Under the pieces are notes generated by a model. That model worked only from the letters and a program-made list of their open reading frames with translations, was not told the origin of the DNA and did not search any database. A stretch of DNA of 5,874 nt, taken from positions 1-5,874 of the forward strand of contig CAMWXF010000134.1 of NCBI GenBank assembly GCA_947178115.1. Direction: 5' to 3'. Below are positions 1-5,874 of the stretch, in pieces (the first letter of the stretch is position 1; every line of letters begins with the position of its first letter). A program made the position numbers and the translations under genes. This DNA comes from an uncultured Lachnospiraceae bacterium. Its GTDB lineage: Bacteria; Bacillota; Clostridia; Lachnospirales; Lachnospiraceae.

Positions 1-1
1 A

Positions 2-781
2 GCCTACGCCGTGGTCAATGGGCAGACAGGGAAGGCGGCTGCAGACCTGCCGGTAGATCGGAAAAAATATGTGATCGGTTCCCTGCTTCTGGCGATTCCA
101 CTGTTTTTAATACTGAATCTACGTTTTACCATCAGACCTAACGCTGCACTGATCCTGTCAGCACTTCTCGCGTTTGTATGTGCTCTGATTTCTTTTTCGC
201 AGATGTCCCGGATCAAGGCAAAGGAAACGAGGGAAAACGATAGAGGATATGTCTTTGCAAAACAGAAAAATGATAATAAAGGACTCGAAAACGGTACAAA
301 TGACGACTGGGTGAACTATGCCGAAATCGGGCAACGGAAACCGTCCAAGAAATCCGGCAATTCGATAATGTTACAGATTATGATCGGCGTGTTCGGCACC
401 ATGATGTTTTTATTTATCATGCCGCTTATCATAGTCTTCATGGCCTCTAGCGGCGGTAATGCCGCTGTATTGACGGTAGTCTTCCTATTATTGTTTGTCG
501 TCTTTACGCGCATAATCTCCTCGAACAGATCACCAAAATCCATACGCATCGGTTCGCTTAAGGAATCACTTCCGGTACTGGTAAAGCCCGGTGCGGCGAT
601 CCTGCTGGCTATTGTGATCATTATATGGAATCCCGTTTCAGATCTGTATTATTACGGCGGTGCAGTTATCTCTATGGGCGCGGTTATCTGGACACTGATG
701 GACATCATCGGAAGATATAATACGCTGACCACACGTAAGTTACCGCAGTTCAACAGACGGGGAGGTGATGAAAATGCGTGA
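2..781 (+). CDS. Multi-spanning membrane protein, C-terminal part (5' end outside window)
   Basis: The reading frame is open to the left edge (codons at 2-10 read A-Y-A), so the gene starts upstream; about 259 residues are visible. The first residues contain a VVNGQTGK segment followed by DLPVDR. I recall this motif from Clostridia membrane proteins that carry an N-terminal zinc-ribbon (TFIIB-like) domain, but that domain would lie outside the window. Visible topology: two close hydrophobic segments (about residues 23-65 of the fragment), a hydrophilic charged linker of about 50 residues, two more helices (about 122-175) and a final pair around VKPGAAILLAIVIIIW and YYYGGAVISMGAVIW. The C-terminus is polar (LTTRKLPQF, then RRGGDENA). 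It overlaps the following TPM gene by 8 nt, suggesting coupled translation and a joint role at the membrane. No catalytic motif is visible and the function is unknown. Confidence is high that it is a real gene and moderate for the family link. Confidence 0.85.
   Translation, partial: AYAVVNGQTGKAAADLPVDRKKYVIGSLLLAIPLFLILNLRFTIRPNAALILSALLAFVCALISFSQMSRIKAKETRENDRGYVFAKQKNDNKGLENGTNDDWVNYAEIGQRKPSKKSGNSIMLQIMIGVFGTMMFLFIMPLIIVFMASSGGNAAVLTVVFLLLFVVFTRIISSNRSPKSIRIGSLKESLPVLVKPGAAILLAIVIIIWNPVSDLYYYGGAVISMGAVIWTLMDIIGRYNTLTTRKLPQFNRRGGDENA
761..766 (+). promoter_or_regulatory. Ribosome binding site deciding the TPM gene start
   Basis: GGAGGT, inside the longer match GGGGAGGTGAT (759-769), is a near-perfect anti-16S sequence inside the end of the upstream gene. 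It sits 7-8 nt before ATG 774, the ideal distance. GTG 765 and ATG 768 overlap or almost touch the Shine-Dalgarno, so ATG 774 is the preferred start. Confidence 0.8.
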
Positions 782-1664
782 GAATAATGTTATAAAACTC
801 TGCATACTGATTGGAATCATCACAGTAATTGCAGTGGCAGTCTTGTATCCATGGAATACAGTCAGAGATAAACAGGATAATTATACAGAGACAGAAAATA
901 CAGCCGGGGAGTCTTTCGCTACGGACGAAGCATATATCGGCAATGAATCGCAGGCAGCCCCCGACGACAGTGCAGTTTACACTAATTCAGAAACATCTTA
1001 CCGCGCATTAATCGAGGATGATGCACAACTTCTTAATGATGCGGAAGAACAGGAACTTGCTGCATTATTGCAGGAGATCACAGCCTACGGAAACGTGGCT
1101 TTTAAGACAATTGACTACAATGACCGCGGCACGGAATCCTATGCCCGGAAATATTACAAAGAGCAGTTCGGCACATCCAGCGGAACTCTTTTCCTCATCG
1201 ACATGGATAACCGTAATATATGGATTCACAGTGACGGTGCTGTCTATAAGGTAATCACTAAATCCTATGCCGACACGATCACGGACAATGTTTACCGCTA
1301 TGCATCCGACGGAAATTATTACGGTTGTGCAGCGCACACATACGATCAAATTCTAACCCTTCTGAAGGGGCAGAAGATCGCTCAGCCTATGAAGTATATC
1401 AGCAATGGTTTGCTTGCTGTCATCCTTGCGCTTCTGTTGAACTATGGGCTGGTAAGTTTCTTCGCAAGAATTAAAAAACCAGGGCGAAGAGAACTTTTGC
1501 GCAGCGGAAGAAATCACTTTAACTATACACAGCCAAAGGCATCCTTTATCCGTGAAAGCCGCACCTACAATCCTACAAGCAGCGACAGCGGCAGTAGTGG
1601 GAGCAGTGGCGGCAGTAGTGGCGGAAGCAGTAGCAGCGGTGGCGGAGGCGGGCATAGCTTCTAA
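774..1664 (+). CDS. TPM-domain membrane protein with Ser/Gly-rich C-terminal tail
   Basis: A 296-residue protein from ATG 774; an in-frame GTG at 765 is less likely given the ribosome binding site. Layout: N-terminal hydrophobic anchor or signal (about residues 8-26, ILIGIITVIAVAVLYPW); a Ser/Thr/Asp/Glu-rich linker to about 75; a TPM domain (about 78-200), recognised from the opening DDAQLLNDAEEQELAALLQ, the strand TLFLIDMDNRNIWI and the later YADTITDNVYRYASDGNYYG; a second membrane helix (about 208-231); a basic segment; and a low-complexity Ser/Gly tail ending GGGGGHSF. That ending is typical of YgcG-like TPM proteins. Two helices would place the TPM domain outside the cytoplasm and the tail inside. 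Family members have been linked to phosphatase activity (plant TLP18.3) and to photosystem II repair, but most bacterial ones have no assigned role, so the function here is inferred only as membrane-associated. It overlaps the upstream membrane gene by 8 nt, which points to a two-gene unit. Confidence 0.88.
   Translation: MRENNVIKLCILIGIITVIAVAVLYPWNTVRDKQDNYTETENTAGESFATDEAYIGNESQAAPDDSAVYTNSETSYRALIEDDAQLLNDAEEQELAALLQEITAYGNVAFKTIDYNDRGTESYARKYYKEQFGTSSGTLFLIDMDNRNIWIHSDGAVYKVITKSYADTITDNVYRYASDGNYYGCAAHTYDQILTLLKGQKIAQPMKYISNGLLAVILALLLNYGLVSFFARIKKPGRRELLRSGRNHFNYTQPKASFIRESRTYNPTSSDSGSSGSSGGSSGGSSSSGGGGGHSF
1578..1652 (+). repeat. Ser/Gly codon repeat in the TPM gene tail
   Basis: A 75-nt in-frame run made almost only of AGC/AGT and GGC/GGT/GGA/GGG codons (one Asp codon near the start) encodes the Ser/Gly tail. 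An exact 11-nt repeat, GGCAGTAGTGG, occurs at 1590-1600 and 1611-1621, offset by 21 nt (seven codons). Slippage within such a tract would change tail length without breaking the frame. Confidence 0.8.
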
Positions 1665-1699
1665 TGCTGTGCCCTGAAATGACCACCAGCAATTAAGAC

Positions 1700-2344
1700 C
1701 TAATATTCTTTCCGTTTAAAAATACCGACAGTCACCGGATAAGATACTCCAAAAGCCACCGATGAACATATAATCAAAGCAACTGCCCCAAATACGATGG
1801 TCGTAATCCCCGGCTCCAACAGTTCATTCAGTATCGTGATAATCGTATAATCAATGCCGAACGCACAGAGTATCGCAATCATCCAGAACATTTCGCCTCT
1901 TTCCTCCCCGCCTGCATAGAACAGCGGAAAGAATATTGCTCCCATAAAAAGGTTCATACTGATCCCCAGCGCAAACAATGTAAGAACGTCAATGTACTGA
2001 TCAAACGGACACCCGTGAAAAAGCCACGACAACCCCACTTCAACTCCGACAAAAAATGTTCCGACAAGCAGCCAGATCACCTGATTCAAAAATTGGCTTT
2101 TGACAATATCCGCCCGCCTTACCGGCAAGGTCAATTTATATTTTCCCCATTTCGTAGTAAACTCGTTCTTAGCAACAATAATTGCACTTAGGGAAAATCC
2201 GATACTACCTATCATCACATAACCGATCTGCACCGACTGACTGATCACAGCGACACCGAAAATTCCAAATAAAATCATAAACCCTGCAAATACTTTTGCA
2301 TTTGAGAGCGTTCCATAGAAATTATTTCTCAAGAGCCCTTTCAT
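1700..2344 (-). CDS. ABC-2 type transporter permease, six-helix
   Basis: A 214-residue integral membrane protein, the transmembrane partner of the ATPase encoded just upstream. Hydrophobic segments lie at about residues 17-37, 40-58, 87-109, 119-145, 152-172 and 180-205, giving six helices. The cytoplasmic loop after helix 2 reads KWGKYKLTLPVRRADIVKSQ (residues 65-84), which matches the conserved loop of small ABC-2 permeases (ABC2_membrane_5-like) usually paired with YtrA/GntR cassettes. The length is normal for that group. Its ATG lies in an ATGA overlap with the ATPase stop, and a GGGGGA ribosome binding site (2351-2356) lies 6 nt upstream, inside the ATPase gene. The stop (TAG, 1700-1702) is 35 nt from the stop of the convergent TPM gene. 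The exported substrate cannot be read from sequence; related cassettes respond to cell-wall antibiotics or export peptides. Confidence 0.87.
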   Translation of the reverse strand: MKGLLRNNFYGTLSNAKVFAGFMILFGIFGVAVISQSVQIGYVMIGSIGFSLSAIIVAKNEFTTKWGKYKLTLPVRRADIVKSQFLNQVIWLLVGTFFVGVEVGLSWLFHGCPFDQYIDVLTLFALGISMNLFMGAIFFPLFYAGGEERGEMFWMIAILCAFGIDYTIITILNELLEPGITTIVFGAVALIICSSVAFGVSYPVTVGIFKRKEY

Positions 2345-3207
2345 ACCTGTTCCCCCTTTACTAAAAGCAGCATAATCTCATCGAGCGAAACATGGTCTAC
2401 GACAACATCCTTGTATTTGCGCTGCGCTTCTTTCCCGTCGGGAACTAACACATCAATCTGAAAATCCCGCTTTCGATATGCAATCATGTCACTGCGGTCC
2501 AAGGCAAGAAACTGGCTTTCCTTACAGCGCATAACAGCATAATTATATACCAGATCATTTTTCGATACAGTCATAATAAGACTGCCGTTATGGATGAAAG
2601 TAATATAATCCGCAACTTTTTCCAAATCGCTCGTAATATGGGAAGATAACAGAATAGAGTGATCTTCCTCCTGCACAAAATCAAGAAAAACATCCAGCAT
2701 TTCATCACGCATAATGGGATCTAAACCGCTGGTAGCTTCATCTAAGATCAGTAATTGCGGATGATGGGAAAGCGCAGCGGCAATCGCCAATTTCATTGTC
2801 ATACCACGGGAATAGTGTTTGATCCTCTGCTTCGGCGGCAATTGAAATTCCTCTAAATATCTGCAAAACAGTTCATCGTCCCATTTCGTATAAAATCCCT
2901 GCATGACCTTCGACAACTGCTCCGCGCTCCAATGCCCCGGAAAGTTATCCCCATCATAGACTACACCTATTTTCTCTCTTATGTCTGTATCAGCGTCCAG
3001 CATTTCCTTACCAAACAGCTTTACTTTGCCTCCGTCTTTTGTGATCGTATTTAAGATGCATCCAATCGTCGTAGTCTTGCCCGCGCCGTTTTCTCCGACA
3101 AAGCCTAAGATTGCTCCGTATGGTAATGAAAATGATATGTCATTCAATGTAAAATTTGACTTCGGAAAGGTTTTGGAAACCTGTTGCAATTCTAAAATAT
3201 TCTCCAT
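2341..3207 (-). CDS. ABC transporter ATP-binding protein (YtrB/BcrA-like)
   Basis: A 288-residue cytoplasmic ATPase that would power the downstream permease. Motifs: Walker A GENGAGKTT (residues 38-46, K44); signature YSRGM (132-136) in place of LSGGQ, common in this export subfamily; Walker B LLILDEAT (152-159) with catalytic E157; D-loop SGLDP (160-164); switch histidine H190. The Q-loop glutamine is not evident: the segment after IGVV reads YDGDNFPGHW (84-93). As far as I recall, relatives also diverge there, so the protein is probably active. After the nucleotide-binding domain (to about 215) comes a short C-terminal extension of about 70 residues. The ATG follows the gntR stop after one base, with GGAGGA (3216-3221) 8 nt upstream inside the gntR end. 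The stop overlaps the permease start as ATGA. All three genes must be co-translated from one mRNA. Confidence 0.93.
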   Translation of the reverse strand: MENILELQQVSKTFPKSNFTLNDISFSLPYGAILGFVGENGAGKTTTIGCILNTITKDGGKVKLFGKEMLDADTDIREKIGVVYDGDNFPGHWSAEQLSKVMQGFYTKWDDELFCRYLEEFQLPPKQRIKHYSRGMTMKLAIAAALSHHPQLLILDEATSGLDPIMRDEMLDVFLDFVQEEDHSILLSSHITSDLEKVADYITFIHNGSLIMTVSKNDLVYNYAVMRCKESQFLALDRSDMIAYRKRDFQIDVLVPDGKEAQRKYKDVVVDHVSLDEIMLLLVKGEQV

Positions 3208-3208
3208 G

Positions 3209-3586
3209 TTAATCGTCCTCCAGATAAAATAAGGCTAACAATTCCGTCAGTTTTTCAAGAGAAATATTACTCACCCGCCCGATTTCAGCCGCCGCCTGCA
3301 AATGCTCTTCCGCAATACGCTGCTGCTTTTCCTGATAAAATTCTTTGTTCTGTGCCGACACAAAGCTACCCCTGCCGACAGTCGTTTCAATAAACCCGTC
3401 CCTCTGCAGATCCTCATATGCTTTCTGGACGGTGATAACGCTCACATGAATCGATTTCGCCAATGCACGCATAGAAGGGATTGAAGCTCCGGCTTGTAAT
3501 TCTCCGCTCATGATCATTGCCTTGATCTGTGATGTGATCTGCTCATAGATTGGCTTATTTGCGTTATTGCTGATAATAATTTCCAT
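3209..3586 (-). CDS. GntR-family transcriptional regulator, YtrA subfamily
   Basis: A 125-residue DNA-binding protein. The winged helix-turn-helix spans about residues 10-77: it opens with KPIYEQITSQIKAMIMSGEL, continues with the GASIPSMRALAKSIHVSVITVQKAYEDL recognition region (33-60) and closes with the wing motif GFIETTVGRGSFV (64-76). The remaining about 48 residues are too short for a FadR or UTRA ligand domain, which defines the YtrA subfamily; they are mostly helical and likely serve for dimerisation. Such regulators usually repress their own operon with ABC transporter genes downstream, exactly the arrangement here. Start ATG 3586 is supported by an AGGCGGTG ribosome binding site just upstream and by the usual MxIxIS opening. 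A strong promoter and a palindrome over the start site lie upstream. The inducer is unknown. Confidence 0.92.
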   Translation of the reverse strand: MEIIISNNANKPIYEQITSQIKAMIMSGELQAGASIPSMRALAKSIHVSVITVQKAYEDLQRDGFIETTVGRGSFVSAQNKEFYQEKQQRIAEEHLQAAAEIGRVSNISLEKLTELLALFYLEDD

Positions 3587-3625
3587 AACCCACCGCCTTT
3601 ATTTTTGGGTATGCAAATGTGCTTA

Positions 3626-3638
3626 TTGTACAAGTACA
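3626..3638. promoter_or_regulatory. Candidate GntR operator over the transcription start
   Basis: TGTAC-AA-GTACA (3627-3638) is an inverted repeat with 5-bp arms, overlapping the perfect 8-bp palindrome TTGTACAA (3626-3633). It touches the -10 and covers the predicted start of the gntR operon. A bound dimer would block initiation, which fits autorepression by the adjacent YtrA-type regulator. A wider pair, AATGT (3616-3620) and ACATT (3636-3640), is centred on nearly the same place. Assignment to this regulator is inference from position and symmetry. Confidence 0.55.
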
Positions 3639-3665
3639 TTATAACACCTGTTTTATTATAGTCAA
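3638..3665 (-). promoter_or_regulatory. Sigma-A type promoter of the gntR-ABC operon
   Basis: Reading the minus strand, TTGACT (-35, 3665-3660) is followed after 16 nt by TATAAT (-10, 3643-3638), preceded by TG one base upstream, giving the extended -10 TGTTATAAT. The -10 is perfect and the -35 matches five of six bases. Transcription should begin near 3631, leaving a leader of about 45 nt before the gntR ATG. Confidence 0.8.
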
Positions 3666-3685
3666 CATCTTAAAGTAAATTTCCT

Positions 3686-3715
3686 GTAACTGTCCAGAAG
3701 GTGCTTCGTAACTGT
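3686..3715 (+). repeat. Short direct repeat GTAACTGT
   Basis: GTAACTGT occurs at 3686-3693 and again at 3708-3715, 22 nt apart, roughly two helical turns. An inverted near-copy (ACAGTTA) follows at 3733-3739. The pair lies 20-50 nt upstream of the -35 of the gntR promoter, where a helically phased pair could bind a regulator, but eight bases may also recur by chance. Confidence 0.35.
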
Positions 3716-3739
3716 GAAGAACAGGGTTCTGAACAGTTA
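3709..3739. other. Hairpin overlapping the hemL terminator
   Basis: TAACTGT (3709-3715) pairs with ACAGTTA (3733-3739), and inside it AGAAC (3718-3722) pairs with GTTCT (3726-3730) around an AGG triloop. The two stems are separated by opposed GA dinucleotides, which can form tandem sheared G-A pairs. It shares bases 3736-3739 with the terminator-like hairpin, so the two cannot fully form together. It may be part of a composite 3' end of the hem transcript or chance; no function is shown. Confidence 0.4.
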
Positions 3740-3775
3740 AGAAAATCCCGAATTGATATCCGGGACTTTCTTAAC
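3736..3775 (-). terminator. hemL: Rho-independent terminator of the hem operon
   Basis: Located 13 nt beyond the hemL stop. GTTAAGAAA (3736-3744) pairs with TTTCTTAAC (3767-3775), then after one mismatch TCCCG (3746-3750) pairs with CGGGA (3761-3765) around a 10-nt loop, which a G-U and an A-U pair can shorten to six. On the minus strand the GC core is preceded by AAGAAAG and followed by TTTTCTT, the pattern of an intrinsic terminator that can work both ways. The T-run is short and interrupted by C, so efficiency is uncertain. Confidence 0.7.
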
Positions 3776-3788
3776 AATCTAAACCGCG

Positions 3789-5111
3789 TTATAAGATTCG
3801 ATATTCTTCTATGCTCTCCCTAATTGCCTCACAAGTCCTGTCAATCAATTCATCTGTATGAGCATCTGACACAAACATAGCTTCAAACTGTGACGGCGCT
3901 ACATAGATCCCCCGCTCCAGCATCCTGTTGAAGTAATCTGCAAAAGCCTCTCTATCGCATTGACACGCATCTTCGTAATTCTCAACTTTCCTCTCTTTCC
4001 TTTCCCCTATTTCCTTTCCTTCTTTTCCATCCCATCCAGGGATAAAAAATGCAGAAAGCAAAGAACCCACACGATTTACGCATAAACCAGTTTGCCGGAA
4101 AGCCGCTTCCAGTTTCGCCGCCCGTCGATCGATCCGTTCATAGATTCCCGTATCCTCCATCAGAATCTTCAATGTCGTAATGCCCGCCGTCACCGCCACA
4201 GGATTACCCGATAATGTTCCCGCCTGATAGACCGCACCTAACGGCGCAACGCAGGACATGATATCCCGTCTGCCGCCATAAGCCGCTAAGGGCATGCCAC
4301 CGCCCACGATCTTACCAAACATATATAAATCCGCATGAACCCCCGTGTACTCTGACGCACCGCCCAGTGCCAGCCGAAAGCCCGTAATAACCTCGTCAAA
4401 AATCAAAAGCGCTCCCTGCTCTTTCGTAATACGGCGCAGGAATTCGAGAAAACCTTTTTTCGGCGGCACAACGCCCATATTAGCAGCCACAGGCTCCACC
4501 ACAATTGCCGCCACCTGACCGCTGTTTTCTTCCATCAGCTTTCTCACGGATTCCTCATTGTTATAGACTGCCGTCAGGGTACTCGCCGCATAGCCTGCAG
4601 GTACTCCCGCGCTGTCCGGCACCGACTGCGTCATAAGACCGGAACCCGCCTTTACCAACAGTCCGTCGGAATGTCCGTGATAATTCCCGGCGAATTTGAT
4701 AATCTTATCCCTGCCTGTAAAACCTCTTGCCACGCGCACCGCGCTCATTACTGCCTCGGTTCCGGAGCTGACCAACCGTACCATCTCTACATCCGGCACA
4801 CAGGTGCCGATCAGCTCCGCCAGTTCCACTTCTCCGGCTGTGGGCGCTCCGAAGGTCAAGCCCTTTGCGCAGACCTGCTGTACCGCCTCGATCACCTTAG
4901 GATGGGCATGTCCCAGAATCCCCGGCCCCCAGGAGCAGACATAATCCACATATTTGTTTCCGTCTTCATCTATAATCCACGGTCCTTGTGCCCGATCTAC
5001 GAAAAAAGGATGCCGCCCTACAGCTTTGAATGCACGAACCGGGGAATTCACTCCGCCGGGAATCAATGTTTGTGCTTTTGTAAAAAGTTGTTCTGACTTC
5101 GTTGTGTCCAT
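3789..5111 (-). CDS. hemL: Glutamate-1-semialdehyde 2,1-aminomutase
   Basis: A PLP-dependent cytosolic enzyme that converts glutamate-1-semialdehyde to 5-aminolevulinate, the last step of the C5 route to tetrapyrroles. Class-III aminotransferase features are complete: N-terminal IPGGVNSPVRAF (17-28); WGPGILGHAHP (61-71); PLP phosphate loop SSGTEA (115-120); NYHGHSDGLLVKAGSG (143-158); FDEVITGFR with D239; Schiff-base lysine K267 in MFGKIVGGGMPLAAYGG; GTLSGNPVA (298-306). At 440 residues it is slightly longer than usual. The surplus is a charged segment at about 361-376 (GKEGKEIGERKERK), where relatives have only a short loop before the motif resembling YEDAxxxDxxAF. ATG 5111 has GAGGTG (5122-5127) 10 nt upstream, formed by the last codons of hemB. 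hemB ends 3 nt before this start, so the two are co-transcribed and probably coupled. A terminator-like hairpin follows. Confidence 0.97.
   Translation of the reverse strand: MDTTKSEQLFTKAQTLIPGGVNSPVRAFKAVGRHPFFVDRAQGPWIIDEDGNKYVDYVCSWGPGILGHAHPKVIEAVQQVCAKGLTFGAPTAGEVELAELIGTCVPDVEMVRLVSSGTEAVMSAVRVARGFTGRDKIIKFAGNYHGHSDGLLVKAGSGLMTQSVPDSAGVPAGYAASTLTAVYNNEESVRKLMEENSGQVAAIVVEPVAANMGVVPPKKGFLEFLRRITKEQGALLIFDEVITGFRLALGGASEYTGVHADLYMFGKIVGGGMPLAAYGGRRDIMSCVAPLGAVYQAGTLSGNPVAVTAGITTLKILMEDTGIYERIDRRAAKLEAAFRQTGLCVNRVGSLLSAFFIPGWDGKEGKEIGERKERKVENYEDACQCDREAFADYFNRMLERGIYVAPSQFEAMFVSDAHTDELIDRTCEAIRESIEEYRIL
3986..4028 (-). repeat. Homopurine/homopyrimidine tract inside hemL
   Basis: On the plus strand 3986-4028 is all pyrimidine except A4009; the coding strand is therefore purine-rich (GGAAA-type units). 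TTTCCTTTCC occurs exactly at 3996-4005 and 4010-4019. The tract encodes the Lys/Glu/Arg-rich extra segment of HemL, so it looks like a slippage-born in-frame expansion in a surface loop. Confidence 0.75.
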
Positions 5112-5114
5112 GTT

Positions 5115-5874
5115 CTATATCCACCTCACCGCATCCAAAGCATGATATGTAATGATGATCTTTGCTCCTGCCCGCTTCATGGCAGTCAGATTTTCCATTA
5201 CGATACGCTTCTCATCGATCCATCCGTTTGCGGCTGCCGCTTTTACCATGGCATATTCGCCGCTTACATTATATACCGCCAACGGCACGTCAAAAGTAAG
5301 CGCCGCATCTTTCAACACGTCCAGATATGCAAGCGCCGGTTTCACCATCACAATATCCGCGCCCTCTTCTATATCCGCCGCTACCTCCCTAAGTGCCTCC
5401 TGTCCGTTGGCAAAGTCCATCTGATAACTCTTGCGGTCACCAAATCCCGGCGCGGAATGAGCCGCATCCCGAAAAGGCCCGTAATAAGCGGAAGCAAATT
5501 TGGCACTGTATGCCATGATCGGCATCTGCGTAAATCCAGCCTGATCCAGTCCTTCCCGTATCGCCGCCACACGACCGTCCATCATATCAGAAGGCGCCGC
5601 CATATCCGCTCCGGCTTCGGCAAGACTCACTGCCATTTTCACCAGATAAGGCAATGTCTCATCATTTAGAATTTCTTCTCCCTGCACCATGCCGCAATGT
5701 CCGTGAGAAGTGTATTCACACAAGCAGATATCCACAACAATATATATCTCCGGGTATTTTTCCTTGATAAAACGGACTGCCCGCTGGGTGATTCCGTCCG
5801 CCGCATACGCCTGACTTCCTTGCGGATCTTTGTGAAGCGGAATCCCAAAAAGCATAATGCCGCCGATTCCCGCC
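5115..5874 (-). CDS. hemB: Delta-aminolevulinic acid dehydratase (porphobilinogen synthase), N-terminus outside window
   Basis: Condenses two 5-aminolevulinate molecules to porphobilinogen in the cytosol, using the product of the adjacent HemL. The frame stays open to the right edge and reads A-G-I-G-G-I before MLFGIP, a conserved internal HemB segment, so ATG 5855 is not the true start. About 252 of an expected 320-330 residues are visible. Numbered from that methionine, the metal site [14 protein letters not shown] has all three cysteines (44, 46, 54), the zinc-type arrangement. The two active-site lysines are K119 ([18 protein letters not shown]) and K172 ([11 protein letters not shown]). 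NVSGEY (196-201) and the C-terminal [10 protein letters not shown] also fit. The stop lies 3 nt before the hemL start, and the codons for V-R-W near the end form hemL's ribosome binding site. Other tetrapyrrole genes (hemC, hemA or a cobA/hemD fusion) are likely beyond the edge, but that is inference. Confidence 0.97.
   Translation of the reverse strand, partial: AGIGGIMLFGIPLHKDPQGSQAYAADGITQRAVRFIKEKYPEIYIVVDICLCEYTSHGHCGMVQGEEILNDETLPYLVKMAVSLAEAGADMAAPSDMMDGRVAAIREGLDQAGFTQMPIMAYSAKFASAYYGPFRDAAHSAPGFGDRKSYQMDFANGQEALREVAADIEEGADIVMVKPALAYLDVLKDAALTFDVPLAVYNVSGEYAMVKAAAANGWIDEKRIVMENLTAMKRAGAKIIITYHALDAVRWI
5122..5127 (-). promoter_or_regulatory. hemL ribosome binding site inside the hemB end
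   Basis: GAGGTG on the minus strand, 10 nt before the hemL ATG, lies within the final sense codons of hemB. Ribosomes finishing hemB would uncover or re-use it, so output of the two consecutive pathway enzymes should be linked. Confidence 0.7.

Noticed and set aside
11..13. GTG as the start of the first gene
   Set aside because: The frame is open upstream to the window edge and the NGQTGK motif just after it is internal in the proteins I recall, so the gene starts outside the window.
765..770. GTG 765 or ATG 768 as start of the TPM gene
   Set aside because: Both overlap or abut the GGAGG ribosome binding site, leaving no spacer; ATG 774 has the right distance.
1065..1655. Minus-strand open frames opposite the TPM gene, including an Ala/Thr-rich one opposite the Ser/Gly tail
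   Set aside because: They are shadows; the Ala/Thr run is just the reverse reading of the AGC/GGC codon repeat.
1665..1691. Weak stem TGCTG/CAGCA as a terminator after the TPM gene
   Set aside because: Only five base pairs, a 17-nt loop and no T-run in either direction.
4671..5096. Open frame of 141 codons on the plus strand opposite hemL
   Set aside because: It lies fully antisense to a clearly conserved enzyme gene, and its product (rich in His, Cys and Arg) resembles no family I know. It is a shadow of hemL codon use.
5142..5669. Open frame of 175 codons on the plus strand opposite hemB
   Set aside because: Antisense to conserved HemB; the basic, His-rich composition is typical of a reversed reading of a real gene, and no ribosome binding site supports it.
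5853..5855. ATG as start of hemB
   Set aside because: The frame continues to the edge with A-G-I-G-G-I before MLFGIP, a segment internal to HemB, and the visible protein is about 70 residues short of normal.

Overview
The window looks like a chromosomal segment of a Gram-positive, low-to-mid GC Clostridia species. Lachnospiraceae is my best guess, from memory of similar gene neighbourhoods. Supporting signs are strong GGAGG-type ribosome binding sites, tight gene overlaps, a YtrA-type GntR/ABC cassette and a hemB-hemL pair for the C5 tetrapyrrole pathway. No mobile element, RNA gene or CRISPR array is visible. Seven protein genes are present, two of them cut by the window edges.

Left part (1-1664, + strand): the C-terminal part of a multi-spanning membrane protein, whose N-terminus lies outside the window, overlaps by 8 nt a TPM-domain protein with an N-terminal anchor, a second membrane helix and a Ser/Gly-rich tail ending GGGGGHSF. 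The two look translationally coupled and probably act together at the membrane. Their biochemical role is unknown to me.

Middle part (1700-3586, - strand): a compact three-gene operon of a YtrA-subfamily GntR repressor, an ABC ATPase and an ABC-2 type six-helix permease. The genes are joined by a 1-nt gap and a 4-nt ATGA overlap. A strong sigma-A promoter with an extended -10 lies upstream of gntR, and a palindrome sits over the predicted transcription start, which suggests autoregulation. The operon runs tail-to-tail into the TPM gene with only 35 nt between stop codons.

Region 3587-3788 (202 nt) is the only sizeable intergenic space. It holds that promoter and operator plus two overlapping hairpins downstream of hemL. 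One resembles a rho-independent terminator.

Right part (3789-5874, - strand): hemB (N-terminus cut by the right edge) and hemL, 3 nt apart, the end of a tetrapyrrole operon. HemL makes 5-aminolevulinate and HemB condenses two of them into porphobilinogen for siroheme, corrinoid or heme. HemL carries a short Lys/Glu-rich insertion encoded by a 43-nt purine/pyrimidine tract.

I do not see a clearly novel system. The least-understood part is the membrane protein/TPM gene pair at the left edge.
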